Of a DNA stretch of 14,677 bases, positions 1-7,673 are shown one piece after another. The notes under the pieces are model-generated. The model ran no database searches and had not been told where the DNA came from. It saw only the letters and a program-made list of their open reading frames with translations. Every line of letters starts with the position of its first letter. The stretch's first letter is position 1. The position numbers and the translations under genes are program-made. The DNA lies in the NCBI GenBank assembly GCA_025997755.1, contig BNVA01000034.1, forward strand, positions 1 through 14,677, written 5' to 3'. The DNA is from Spirochaetia bacterium. GTDB taxonomy: Bacteria > Spirochaetota > Spirochaetia > Treponematales > Breznakiellaceae.

Positions 1-142
1 GCCCGTCTATAGTTAAAGCGCCTTTCAGATTGGTAAATACCTGTTTGTTTTGGGTATCAGCAGGGGCGCCGTTAGCAGTGCCCAGCACCAAATATCCACC
101 CTTTGCCACATTCAGGGCTGTTACATTACCAGCCAAAACCAC
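1..142 (-). pseudogene. Internal fragment of a beta-repeat surface lipoprotein paralogue
   Basis: Read on the minus strand from about position 142 leftward, this stretch is open and encodes short beta-strand repeats with motifs such as VTALNV, GGYL and LKGALTIDG. The same pattern (LTSLTI, GGYL, then GAL plus a strand) appears around 5140-5270 of the large lipoprotein in this window, so it is read as a paralogue fragment. No start codon or signal peptide is present, and it leaves the window at position 1. Its upstream side is joined to the carA 3' end on the opposite strand, and coding signal for both genes overlaps around 125-142. It could be the remains of a paralogue broken by recombination or an assembly chimera. 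The family assignment rests on visual comparison only. Confidence 0.6.
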
Positions 143-340
143 GGGTACGCAGTCCGGGCAGAAAGCCTGCCGCGCGGCTGGGAGCCTTGGTTTATCAACG
201 CAAACGACGGCACCATCGAAGGGATCATAGCCAAGGAGCAGCCTTTTTCCGCCGTTCAATTCCACCCCGAAGGCTGTCCGGGTCCCCGCGATACGGAATA
301 CCTAATCGACAGGTTTTTAGGACAGGTTCGGGGGGCGTAG
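125..340 (+). pseudogene. carA: carA 3' fragment (carbamoyl-phosphate synthase small subunit, C-terminal end)
   Basis: About 71 codons match the end of the class I glutamine amidotransferase domain of CarA, which supplies ammonia from glutamine to CarB for carbamoyl phosphate (pyrimidine and arginine synthesis). Visible signatures are [22 protein letters not shown] and the catalytic His-Glu pair in [17 protein letters not shown]. The N-terminal domain and the nucleophile Cys, normally ~300 residues upstream, are absent. Codons before about 125 are not CarA-like and instead read as a lipoprotein repeat on the other strand. An ATG at 50 keeps the frame open but lies in that foreign segment, so it is not a credible start. 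The stop at 338-340 lies 4 bp from the convergent htrA stop. Identification as CarA is firm; calling it a pseudogene assumes the junction is real. Confidence 0.8.
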
Positions 341-344
341 CGGC

Positions 345-1850
345 TTACCGCTTATACTTCATACTCTCAATTTTACTTTCACCGCGTGTAACATCAAACC
401 AAAGTTCCTTACCGGCTTTCTCGCGAATGATCCGGTAGAAACCTTGCAGGTCGTTTACCGCCTCGCCGTTTACCGCCGTAATAATGTCGTTATGCAGAAT
501 GCCGATCACCGAAGCGGGACTCTTATCGATCACTTGAAGTACAAGCAAACCCTTTGCATCATCTTTGAGTTTCGCTTCTTTTCGTATTCTGTCCGAAATC
601 GGCATAACAAAAAGACCAGGCCAGAGTTTGCCGTTTTCCGCAGCCACATCGTTATTACGCACCGCTATATTAATCGTAAGATCGACAGTTTCTTTTCCGC
701 GTATCACACTGAATATGTGCTTTTCACCGGCTTTAAGGTCGCTCACCACCCGCGTAAGCTGCTTGGACGTGTGCATTTCCTTACCGTCAACTTTTACTAT
801 CAGGTCGCCGGGCTGCATACCGCCCTTAGCCGCCGGAGAATCCATAAACACGCCGGAGGCTATCGCTCCCTGCTTGCCCTCAAGCCCCAGAGCCTTGAGT
901 ATCTCGGCATCAGGCTCTAGCAAAGCGACCCCCAGCCAGCCGTCTTGAATTTGACCGTTGTTGATAAATTCGTCGATAGTCCGTTTGGCATTGTTAATCG
1001 GTATGGCAAAGCCAAGCCCCATCGATCCGCCGCCATTGCTGCTCGCTATCCACATATTTATACCGATAACCTCACCGCGAATGTTTACAAGCGCACCGCC
1101 GGAATTCCCCTGATTTATCGAGGCGTCTGTTTGTATAAAATCATTGATGTTTTCGCCGGGACCGCCCTGCCTGCCCACAGCGCTTACAATACCCATAGTT
1201 ACCGACGACTCAAAACCAAGCGGGTTACCCACGGCTATAGCCCAGTCCCCCACATCAACATCATCGGAATCACCCAGTACCGCCAACGTGTACTTCGCCG
1301 CAGCCTCGAACTTCACCATAGCAAGATCGCGGCGGGCATCGCGCCCCACAATCTCCGCATCGTATTCTTTACCGTCAAATAGGGCAACTTTTATCTCGTC
1401 AACGGGTTTATTACCGTTATCGGTAACAACATGGTTATTTGTCAAAACATAGTAGGTATTCCTAACCTGCCGGACTATAATACCGGAACCTAAGCCTTGA
1501 GAGCGGAATTCGCGTTCATTTCCTTCTCCGTTTTGAGGTCCAAAGAAAAATTCAAACGGTATCCCGGGAAAACTCGGCGTCGTCTGCTTACGCACGGAAA
1601 CTGTTTTTAGCTCCACAACGGCGGGCACCACCTTGTCCGATATTGAGCGGAATACAGTTTGTATACTTTCCGCTACGGCAAGGGCATCTTTTGGGACGCT
1701 AACCGCGCTTTCCTGTGCGCGGGCGCTGTTTTTAGACTGCGGACTTGTACAGGTAAACGACAAAAAAGCAAGAGAAAACCCGAAAATCGCGCCAATCAGC
1801 ACAAGATTGAATATAAAAAAATGACGCGAGGATAATTTTTTTAAAAGCAT
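345..1850 (-). CDS. htrA: HtrA/DegP-type periplasmic serine endoprotease with two PDZ domains
   Basis: This 501-residue protein has the layout of the DegP/HtrA family, periplasmic proteases and chaperones that degrade misfolded envelope proteins. Residues ~12-32 form a hydrophobic signal or anchor. A Cys at 34 follows it without a good lipobox. A trypsin-like domain covers ~65-290, with the catalytic triad H140 (TNNHVV), D175 (RRDLAMVKF) and S250 (NQGNSGGALVN). PDZ1 spans ~305-395 (DSPAAKGGMQPGDLIVKVDG) and PDZ2 spans ~410-490 (KSPASVIGILHNDIITAVNG). Length is normal for the family. The ATG at 1850 is preceded by AAGGAG at good spacing. It is the last of three minus-strand genes (lipoprotein, cheW, htrA) and lies 95 bp after cheW; co-transcription is possible but not shown. 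All catalytic residues are present, so it should be active. Confidence 0.95.
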   Translation of the reverse strand: MLLKKLSSRHFFIFNLVLIGAIFGFSLAFLSFTCTSPQSKNSARAQESAVSVPKDALAVAESIQTVFRSISDKVVPAVVELKTVSVRKQTTPSFPGIPFEFFFGPQNGEGNEREFRSQGLGSGIIVRQVRNTYYVLTNNHVVTDNGNKPVDEIKVALFDGKEYDAEIVGRDARRDLAMVKFEAAAKYTLAVLGDSDDVDVGDWAIAVGNPLGFESSVTMGIVSAVGRQGGPGENINDFIQTDASINQGNSGGALVNIRGEVIGINMWIASSNGGGSMGLGFAIPINNAKRTIDEFINNGQIQDGWLGVALLEPDAEILKALGLEGKQGAIASGVFMDSPAAKGGMQPGDLIVKVDGKEMHTSKQLTRVVSDLKAGEKHIFSVIRGKETVDLTINIAVRNNDVAAENGKLWPGLFVMPISDRIRKEAKLKDDAKGLLVLQVIDKSPASVIGILHNDIITAVNGEAVNDLQGFYRIIREKAGKELWFDVTRGESKIESMKYKR

Positions 1851-1926
1851 ATAGAAAGCTCCTTATAAATGTTTTTTAATAAAAAGATTTTATCCGTCTA
1901 TAATAGCAAAAAAATGAGAAAAGATA

Positions 1927-1940
1927 ATGGTTACAACCAT
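1927..1940 (-). terminator. Possible weak terminator after cheW
   Basis: A short inverted repeat (ATGGT, loop TACA, ACCAT) lies just past the cheW stop codon. On the minus strand it is followed by a T-rich stretch. The stem is only 5 bp and A+T-rich, so it may give partial termination between cheW and htrA or none. Confidence 0.25.
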
Positions 1941-1945
1941 AAAAA

Positions 1946-2416
1946 CTATTTACGCAGATCTGATATTTTTTGTAGTTCTTTAGGGTTAAAAAGATTTCTG
2001 ATATTTAGGATGATAAGATAGCCTTCTTTTTGACGAACAACGCCCTGAATGTACTCGGCGCCTATACCGCTCAACATCTGCGGAGGCGGCTGAATCTCGG
2101 TTTTTTCGATGGTAACAACCCGCGAAACACGGTCTATGATCACGCCCAGCTTCATACCATCAATATCCAAAATAACAAAACCCGATAAAAGCTCCTCCTC
2201 CTCCGAGATAACCGCTTTTTTTAGCGCAAAACGCTTGTGTAAATTGATAATTGGGATAATTTCACTGCGAAGATTGAAAAAACCCTCCACATAATAGGGA
2301 GCGTTCGGAATACTCCGCACCGCTTGAACGCGCACAATCTCCTTTACGTCAAGTATATTGACCCCGTAAAGCTCCTCTCCAAGTTGGAAGGTAACCATTT
2401 GTAATTGTTCAGCCAT
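1946..2416 (-). CDS. cheW: CheW chemotaxis coupling protein
   Basis: A single CheW domain fills all 156 residues. CheW is the cytoplasmic SH3-like adaptor that links methyl-accepting chemoreceptors to the CheA kinase. Typical family segments are visible: the N-terminal strand (VTFQLGEELYGVNI), the KEIVRV helix region, IPNAPYYVEGFFNLR with the conserved NLR turn, IIPIINLHKRF, and a C-terminal ILNIRNLF. The ATG at 2416 is preceded by AAGGGGT. It lies 63 bp (from the ATG start used here) downstream of a lipoprotein gene and upstream of htrA, all on the same strand. No receptor or cheA is nearby, so this is a solitary cheW rather than part of a chemotaxis cluster. Spirochaetes often carry more than one CheW, and whether this is the main copy cannot be seen. 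Confidence 0.95.
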   Translation of the reverse strand: MAEQLQMVTFQLGEELYGVNILDVKEIVRVQAVRSIPNAPYYVEGFFNLRSEIIPIINLHKRFALKKAVISEEEELLSGFVILDIDGMKLGVIIDRVSRVVTIEKTEIQPPPQMLSGIGAEYIQGVVRQKEGYLIILNIRNLFNPKELQKISDLRK

Positions 2417-2479
2417 CTAATACCCCTTACGCCGTTACTATACCATAGCCAGCCGCAAGTTTTCAAGTGAGTAAAAACC

Positions 2480-3019
2480 CTACTGCCGCCTATCTACATC
2501 TTCAACAAGACTCCTTATTGTATCCCCTATATCCAGATTAAGAGCTATAGGCAGCATAAAATCATCGTTGTTTATAACAGTATTTTTTGCGTAAAAATCC
2601 ACGCCCTCTTTTGATAAAAATACATCCGACACAAAGGTAAACGATCCGCTCAACACTGCGGCAAGCACCCAGAATGTGCCGTTTTCTTTCCAGTAATCCA
2701 GAAAACCTTCATAGATGGGCAAATCAAACCGGTTATTCCTGACTTTACCCACAGTCATAGTTCCCTCTATAAGACTCACAAAATCCAGCTTTTCAAGGTC
2801 AGGTTTTTCTTCTAGCAGCATAACCAAAAGATAACCGCCATTATAATTGGCAACCTTTGTCCCGTAATTTACGTCCTTATCTTTTATAATGATATTTTTA
2901 TGAGGCTTCTCGTCAAACTGGCTCGTAAAAGTATCAAACGGAGATTTTCCGTCCTCGCCCGCGCATCCCGCAAAAAACATAACTAAAAGCGCCGCCGCCG
3001 TAATTTTACAGATTTTCAT
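2480..3019 (-). CDS. Putative lipoprotein of unknown function
   Basis: From the ATG at 3019 the protein is 179 residues long. It starts with a Lys-containing n-region, then a hydrophobic core (AAALLVMFF) and AGC, giving a plausible lipobox with the acceptor Cys at residue 19. Phe at -3 is tolerated in spirochaetes. A GTG six bases upstream is an alternative start, but neither has a clear Shine-Dalgarno sequence; ATG was preferred because it gives a standard signal peptide. The mature part is acidic and mixed alpha/beta in appearance, with a second hydrophobic stretch around residues 117-137 (FWVLAAVLSGSFTFV). I recognise no domain. It is the first gene of a three-gene minus-strand run with cheW and htrA and diverges from the giant lipoprotein transcript. 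A cell-envelope location is inferred from the signal only. Confidence 0.7.
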   Translation of the reverse strand: MKICKITAAALLVMFFAGCAGEDGKSPFDTFTSQFDEKPHKNIIIKDKDVNYGTKVANYNGGYLLVMLLEEKPDLEKLDFVSLIEGTMTVGKVRNNRFDLPIYEGFLDYWKENGTFWVLAAVLSGSFTFVSDVFLSKEGVDFYAKNTVINNDDFMLPIALNLDIGDTIRSLVEDVDRRQ

Positions 3020-3094
3020 ACACACAATATAACAAAAACCATATTTAACGGCTAGTAAAAAAGCAGGCGGGGGTTCACCTTTGGTATGGCTTCC

Positions 3095-3122
3095 TTGTTT
3101 TTTTTAAATAATGTGCTATGCT
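3095..3122 (+). promoter_or_regulatory. Sigma70-like promoter of the giant lipoprotein leader
   Basis: A -35 element TTGTTT (3095-3100) and a -10 element TATGCT (3117-3122) are separated by 16 bp. A strong Shine-Dalgarno sequence (AAGGAGGAG, ~3132-3140) and an ATG at 3144 follow within ~20 bp of the predicted transcript start. It faces away from the lipoprotein gene ending at 2480. Confidence 0.5.
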
Positions 3123-3213
3123 TATAGATAGAAGGAGGAGTTTATGCTGACGGACAACCATTTAAATTTAAAAAGCTCGCAGCTAGTCGTGTTTTTGCAC
3201 GATGAAATTCCAG

Positions 3214-3227
3214 CCCCCCCCCCCCCC
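3214..3227 (+). repeat. Homopolymer tract of 14 C
   Basis: Fourteen consecutive C residues lie in the leader of the giant lipoprotein, ~230 bp before its ATG. With 14 C the frame from ATG 3144 stays open into the lipoprotein. With 13 C it would stop at a TAA near 3247, and with 15 C at a TGA near 3236. Tracts of this length are prone to slipped-strand mispairing, and poly-G/C tracts near tpr genes vary expression in Treponema pallidum. The count in raw sequence may itself carry an error. Confidence 0.9.
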
Positions 3228-3340
3228 GCAAATTGTGAAAAATATCTAAGTAAACCAACAGCTTACACAAAAATCATCAATTTTTTCCCGTTACTTTTTT
3301 TCTGTAAATCAATTTTCCCGCATAAGGAGTGTGTTTATAT

Positions 3341-3411
3341 GGCACGGCACACCTCCATGAATAATAATTTTCTTTTCTCGAAGATCGAAGATTTTACGGT
3401 TGTGTCGTGCC
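3341..3411 (+). promoter_or_regulatory. Inverted repeat in the lipoprotein leader
   Basis: GGCACGGCACA (3341-3351) can pair with TGTGTCGTGCC (3401-3411) at 10 of 11 positions around a ~49-nt loop. The 5' arm starts within the ATG at 3339, so folding would occlude that start codon. A smaller hairpin (CACAT/ATGTG) follows just before the ATG at 3459. This could be an RNA fold that gates the leader starts, but it could also be chance. Confidence 0.3.
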
Positions 3412-3458
3412 TTATAAGCACATTTAATGTGTTTTTAAAAAATATCTATGGAGGACTT

Positions 3459-6400
3459 ATGAAAAAGAAATTAGTCTATGGTTTGATAGCGTTATTTGCG
3501 CTGTCATTTGTTTTCACAGGGTGCGACAACGGAACGACGGACACCGTATATGTCGGTGAGAACCTTGTGCCGGGTATTCCTATAACCACACAAGAGGGTC
3601 TTAACGCGGCACTTGCGCTTAAATCCGACTGGACGGCTTTAAATCCTCAAACCTACGCGGTTTACAGTAATGCCGATACGATTGACTATTTTGGCACAGC
3701 TAAATACAGCCCGACTGTTACGGCTCCCGGTGTTGAACCAACGCAAACAACTTCGATAGTGCCCGACGGCGTTATCCTTAACCTGTCCGGTCTGTTTAGA
3801 GTTGGCGGCACTACTGGTGGTGCTGGTACACTTGCCATAGGCGGCGAGGTCAATATCTGGAAAGGCGCCGAGATTATAGTGGGCACATACAGCTCGACGG
3901 TAGCCGGCACTAATGCAAACGGCACAATCGTAATCGGCGTCGCAACAGTCGATACTGAAGAGGTAACTATAATGCCCACAACAGGCGGTGCTACCAGAGC
4001 TATATACCCCAAGCGTAACGCCCGCGGTAGGCTGAATGTCTATGAAAACGGCGCTTTAACCACAAACGGTTTTGATGGCGGCACGCAGGATATGGTAGAT
4101 GTAACGTTTGCCAGTGTTTATGCGTATAATACAAACGGTAGAGATCAAGGCACTTTTGTTGATGATAAAGGCGGCACCTCTGATTGGTTACTGAACCCTG
4201 AGACGCGGGCTGGCTATACTACTTTAAGTTCAAGTTCCAGCCCTGTTATAGGTGATGAGTATTCTGATATAAAGGGTAATATACCTATCAGGAATCAGAT
4301 GGTTATAGCGGCTTTCAACGATGGCACAATAGCCGGTTCCGGTAAAGACAGCATCTCTGAGGGTGATTCTAGCATACTGATTGCTCCGACCGAGGCACGG
4401 CTTGTGCTTGCGGCAAACAGCTATTTTAACATAGGCGGTACAGCTACTAATAGTTTTCTTAGATTACCCGGCAGTTCGGAGGATTCCAAGAATATTGCCA
4501 ACGGTTTGTTTAAAACCAACCTGATATACCCATCTACTTCAGTCAACCTAGCGAATTTTACGGTACGCAAAGGTACAACGGCTTATGTAGCGGGAGAACT
4601 TACCGGTCATCTTGCCGTATATGGTAAACTGATTGCCGGAACAGGCTCGCATAACGGTAATATTAGAGCCGCCCAATTAAATGAGAATCTCCTTACTATT
4701 ACAGTAGGTCCTGAGGGTTATCTTGACGCGACCGGCGTCAACGAAGAGACAGGTGCAGAAAACGATGTAAGACCCTATATTGATCAGGAGAATCAGTTTA
4801 ACCATATTACAAGCCTTGTAGTTGAAGCGAATAATTTAAGCTACGGCAGGTTTATAGCTAATGGCGCTGGGGTTAGGTTTACCAGTCTTAAAGAGCTGGA
4901 AATTGAAGGTCATGCCGAAATTAACCAGGGAAAATTCCCGGCACTTGAGAAACTTACAGTAAAAGGCAATAACTCACTTTATACCGGCGGCGGCGCTGGT
5001 ACCATTGCAGCCGGATCTCAGACAACGCAGTTCTGGGCTCTAAAAACTTTGGTTGTAGAAGGCTACTACAACGCGGGTACTGGAACTGACTTTACGGAAA
5101 GAGGTCCGCTTGGTGTGCCTACCAGTAGCGCTGGTAATGAAGCGCTTACCAGCCTTACAATAGGAAACGGCGGCTATCTTAAGGCAGATGGCACCGACCT
5201 AACTGCTTCAGGCGAGGGACTTTTATCGAACTTTAACAACGTTGGAGCTTTAAGCGTTTCGGGTCCTGTGCCCCAAGCATACGTCAGGGTATTTGGTCCC
5301 AAGCGCGCTGCATTCCCCGACGGGTATCCGGGTACAGGCGGCACAACCGCTATAACCACAGCACCCGGTACTGGAACACAGGCTGTATATCCCGATCAGA
5401 GAAGCGGATTTGGCGTACTAATTTCAAATTCGGCGCAATTTGGGAAGCTAGGCTCAGGTGCAACGCTGTCGCCAATAGGCGGTTTTGTTCAGTTGGACAA
5501 TGCGGGAGCTTTATCAAACCTCGAAACACTTACAGTAAACGGCGGCGTTTTCAAATCTGAGAATGCGACACTTTCTAATCTTAAAACTGTTGCTATAAAC
5601 GGAAAAGGCTATATTTACAGCGGTAAGGCGTCTTTCAGCGTTGCCTCCGGTAATGCAACAGGCGACGGTACTCTTGACTTAACCGGAAATACTAATGCTA
5701 AGTCTAGTATTAACATATTGGCTGGTTCAGGGGCGATTACGAAAGTTATAGGGACACCTTCAGGCAGTCCTATAGTCATTACAGAAGTTGATATAGCCGG
5801 AACTACCGCGGGTACTTGGACTACAGGTAACACCACTATAGGCGACGGCGGTAAAATAGTTTTGGGTAATGATTGGACAAGTACAACGGAAGGTGTAGTG
5901 CAAACCGGTAATACTTTGAAAATTGAAAAAAACGGTAGCTTGACCGTAAGTAGGGATGCCCTCCTGGATGTTAAAGATACCGGTAAGATTACTATAGAAA
6001 AAGGCGGCGCTTTGAATATTTCAGGCGGCACCGTAACACTTTCAGGCGGTACTACAAACCTTACCATCGGAGGATCGGGCAGCGATAAAGGTGTACTTAC
6101 CATTTCCGGTGCTAATAGCGTATTTGATGCCGGTACTGCATATGTGGTTATCGACGGCGGCAAAGTCGAACTAGTTAATAATGTTCCTATTGCCAATGTG
6201 AACTTAGGCGGTAATGTAACATTAACCGGCGGCGCTATTCTTGACGGTATTGGTGCTATTGGAAATGACTTATCATGGCTTGGAACAGCATCGACCGTAA
6301 CTGTAACCGGGAAAGCTACTATTAAGGGTAAGCCTAATAAAACGGTATGGGTTGCAGCAGATGACTATACCGCACCGTCAGGAGAAAGTGTGTTTATTAG

Positions 6401-6788
6401 ATTACCTGTGACAGGCGGTAGTGTAACAATAACAGATGGCGGCGGAACAGCAGGAACAATAAACATTGGTAATGTAGCACTAGTTGGGGCATTGTCGTCT
6501 GTTGATGGACCGGCAACGCTTATCATTTCGGGACCTGTAAACGTTACAGGAAACACGACTTTGGGCGGAACTGCGACGGCAGGTTCTATTGCTAGTGGTG
6601 GTATCATAAACGGTGGGACAGGTGCTCAACTTGACCTTAAAAAAGACCTTAATATAGGTGGTGGTTCTAATACCTTTTACTCGGCTATAGGGGGAACACT
6701 AATAACAGGCGGAACAATCACTGCTGGCAATTACATTTGGGCTGACATTGGTGGTAGTGGTAGTGGACCTTATGGATGGTATAAATAA
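3459..6788 (+). CDS. Giant beta-repeat surface lipoprotein
   Basis: From the ATG at 3459 this gene encodes 1109 residues. It opens with MKKKLVYG, a hydrophobic core and FTGC, a relaxed lipobox with Cys at residue 22, so it is probably a lipidated envelope protein. The remainder is low in charge and rich in Gly, Thr, Asn and Ala. It consists of degenerate repeats of short beta strands (for example LTSLTIGNGGYLKADG, LETLTVNGGVF, LTIGGSGSDKG), suggesting a parallel beta-helix. No autotransporter barrel is seen; it ends GSGPYGWYK. The start was chosen for its signal peptide and GGAGG 8 bp upstream, although the frame is open back to 3144. A paralogue fragment lies at 1-142. Expression may depend on the leader with its poly-C tract, and the transcript ends at 6832-6871. 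Adhesin or surface-layer function would be an inference; I recognise no specific family. Confidence 0.85.
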   Translation: MKKKLVYGLIALFALSFVFTGCDNGTTDTVYVGENLVPGIPITTQEGLNAALALKSDWTALNPQTYAVYSNADTIDYFGTAKYSPTVTAPGVEPTQTTSIVPDGVILNLSGLFRVGGTTGGAGTLAIGGEVNIWKGAEIIVGTYSSTVAGTNANGTIVIGVATVDTEEVTIMPTTGGATRAIYPKRNARGRLNVYENGALTTNGFDGGTQDMVDVTFASVYAYNTNGRDQGTFVDDKGGTSDWLLNPETRAGYTTLSSSSSPVIGDEYSDIKGNIPIRNQMVIAAFNDGTIAGSGKDSISEGDSSILIAPTEARLVLAANSYFNIGGTATNSFLRLPGSSEDSKNIANGLFKTNLIYPSTSVNLANFTVRKGTTAYVAGELTGHLAVYGKLIAGTGSHNGNIRAAQLNENLLTITVGPEGYLDATGVNEETGAENDVRPYIDQENQFNHITSLVVEANNLSYGRFIANGAGVRFTSLKELEIEGHAEINQGKFPALEKLTVKGNNSLYTGGGAGTIAAGSQTTQFWALKTLVVEGYYNAGTGTDFTERGPLGVPTSSAGNEALTSLTIGNGGYLKADGTDLTASGEGLLSNFNNVGALSVSGPVPQAYVRVFGPKRAAFPDGYPGTGGTTAITTAPGTGTQAVYPDQRSGFGVLISNSAQFGKLGSGATLSPIGGFVQLDNAGALSNLETLTVNGGVFKSENATLSNLKTVAINGKGYIYSGKASFSVASGNATGDGTLDLTGNTNAKSSINILAGSGAITKVIGTPSGSPIVITEVDIAGTTAGTWTTGNTTIGDGGKIVLGNDWTSTTEGVVQTGNTLKIEKNGSLTVSRDALLDVKDTGKITIEKGGALNISGGTVTLSGGTTNLTIGGSGSDKGVLTISGANSVFDAGTAYVVIDGGKVELVNNVPIANVNLGGNVTLTGGAILDGIGAIGNDLSWLGTASTVTVTGKATIKGKPNKTVWVAADDYTAPSGESVFIRLPVTGGSVTITDGGGTAGTINIGNVALVGALSSVDGPATLIISGPVNVTGNTTLGGTATAGSIASGGIINGGTGAQLDLKKDLNIGGGSNTFYSAIGGTLITGGTITAGNYIWADIGGSGSGPYGWYK

Positions 6789-6831
6789 GCACACTCAAAA
6801 TAAGCAGCATTAGCTAACTTATTGTTACAAC

Positions 6832-6871
6832 AACCCCCGTAGGTGTCCGCACCTGCGGGGGTTTCTTTTTT
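6832..6871 (+). terminator. Strong intrinsic terminator of the lipoprotein gene
   Basis: A 14-bp stem (AACCCCCGTAGGTG with CACCTGCGGGGGTT, one T-G wobble) closes a TCCG tetraloop and is followed by TTCTTTTTT. It lies 44 bp after the lipoprotein stop codon and separates that transcript from the nuclease array. Confidence 0.93.
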
Positions 6872-6944
6872 AAAATAAAATTTCGCATATAATACAAGCG
6901 CCGCGAACATTTACACCGTAATATCTAGTAGTACCATGGATTTT

Positions 6945-6953
6945 TGGTATAAT
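6945..6953 (+). promoter_or_regulatory. Extended -10 promoter of nuclease copy 1
   Basis: TGGTATAAT is a perfect TATAAT (6948-6953) preceded by the extended TGn element. No convincing -35 is visible. GGAGGT (6967-6972) lies 5 bp before the ATG at 6978. Confidence 0.65.
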
Positions 6954-6977
6954 ATGAATATGTTACGGAGGTAGTAT

Positions 6978-7634
6978 ATGGCACGGGTAATGAAACAACC
7001 ACAAATGGGACTTACCTTTGAGAAAGTCTGGGCGGCGCTAATGGAATCGCGAGAAAGAATGGAACTTGCGCATGAACGCATGGAACTCGAACATGAGGAA
7101 ACAGAAAAAGAGCTGAAAGAAACAGGAAAATACCTAAAAGAAATGGGCGAACGGGTGGACAGGATGTGCGAAAGAGTTGATCGCGTAACCGCAAATGTCG
7201 GCGGAATTAACCGCTCGCTTGGGGAACTTATCGAAACACTAATCGCCGCCAGATTGTGGGAAAAATTTGACGCCTACCCATATAATCTTAAACGTGCATA
7301 CCAGCGTGTCCCCCTGTTTGATGAAAATAACCGCATACGTTCCGACATAGATATTTTGCTTGCAAACGGCGAGTATGCTATGGCTGTGGAAGTAAAGGCA
7401 TCTTTACATAGAGAAGACGATGTTGACTATCATCTAAAGCGAATGGAACTTATACTAAAATATCCGCCTGCCGAATGTAAGGGTAAAATATTGCTTGGAG
7501 CAATGGCAGGCGGTATTGTGAAGGCGGAAATACGGGATCGCGCACATAGCGCCGGTTTTTTTGTGTTGGAATTAACAGGCGAATCCGTTAGTCTTGCAGA
7601 ACCTCCTGCCGGATTCATTCCCCGTCAATGGTAA
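6978..7634 (+). CDS. Coiled-coil PD-(D/E)XK nuclease-like protein, copy 1 (218 aa)
   Basis: An N-terminal segment (to ~20) leads into a highly charged coiled coil at ~22-75, rich in Glu, Arg, Lys and Met in heptad spacing. A C-terminal domain (~78-218) has the PD-(D/E)XK nuclease pattern: a helix with Glu (GELIETLIAARLWEKF), SDIDILL with D123/D125, then AVEVK with E138 and K140. It resembles, from memory, the DUF3782-type proteins of unknown function. Catalytic residues appear intact, so DNA binding or cleavage is possible, but substrate and role are unknown. This longest copy has two extra coiled-coil heptads relative to copy 2. Downstream of the ExK lysine it carries its own variant (ASLHREDDVDYH) and a distinct KAEIRDRAHSAG segment. 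The ATG is set by GGAGGT at 5 bp. It has its own promoter, with the terminator of the lipoprotein gene upstream. Confidence 0.85.
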   Translation: MARVMKQPQMGLTFEKVWAALMESRERMELAHERMELEHEETEKELKETGKYLKEMGERVDRMCERVDRVTANVGGINRSLGELIETLIAARLWEKFDAYPYNLKRAYQRVPLFDENNRIRSDIDILLANGEYAMAVEVKASLHREDDVDYHLKRMELILKYPPAECKGKILLGAMAGGIVKAEIRDRAHSAGFFVLELTGESVSLAEPPAGFIPRQW

Positions 7635-7643
7635 AGCCTTGGG

Positions 7644-7649
7644 TATAAT
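7644..7649 (+). promoter_or_regulatory. -10 element of nuclease copy 2
   Basis: TATAAT lies 9 bp after the copy 1 stop codon, in the otherwise conserved leader. The base at the TGn position is changed (GGGTATAAT), so the extended -10 is lost and this copy may be weaker. Confidence 0.5.
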
Positions 7650-7673
7650 ATGAATATGTTACGGAGGTAGTAT

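Larger units (their letters stand above)
3144..3458 (+). other. Leader open in frame with the giant lipoprotein, with two further RBS/start sites
   Basis: This 315-bp stretch has no stop in the frame of the downstream lipoprotein. It carries an ATG at 3144 behind AAGGAGGAG, and a second in-frame ATG at 3339 behind AAGGAG (3324-3329). The encoded peptide (from MLTDNHLN) is rich in Phe, Asn, Lys and Cys. It has no recognisable domain and would place the lipoprotein signal peptide internally, so it is unlikely to be part of the mature protein. A 14-C run at 3214-3227 lies inside it. It may be a translated leader or upstream ORF that controls the lipoprotein, the remnant of another gene, or a chance opening. 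It is reported because the strong ribosome-binding site sits directly behind the only good promoter. Confidence 0.4.

Noticed and set aside
50..340. Complete small CDS starting at ATG 50
   Set aside because: The first ~25 codons lie in sequence that reads as lipoprotein repeat on the minus strand and do not match CarA.
5615..6196. Minus-strand Pro/Val-rich ORF within the giant lipoprotein
   Set aside because: It is antisense to Gly/Thr repeats (GGN reads as Pro, ACC as Gly), so composition explains it.
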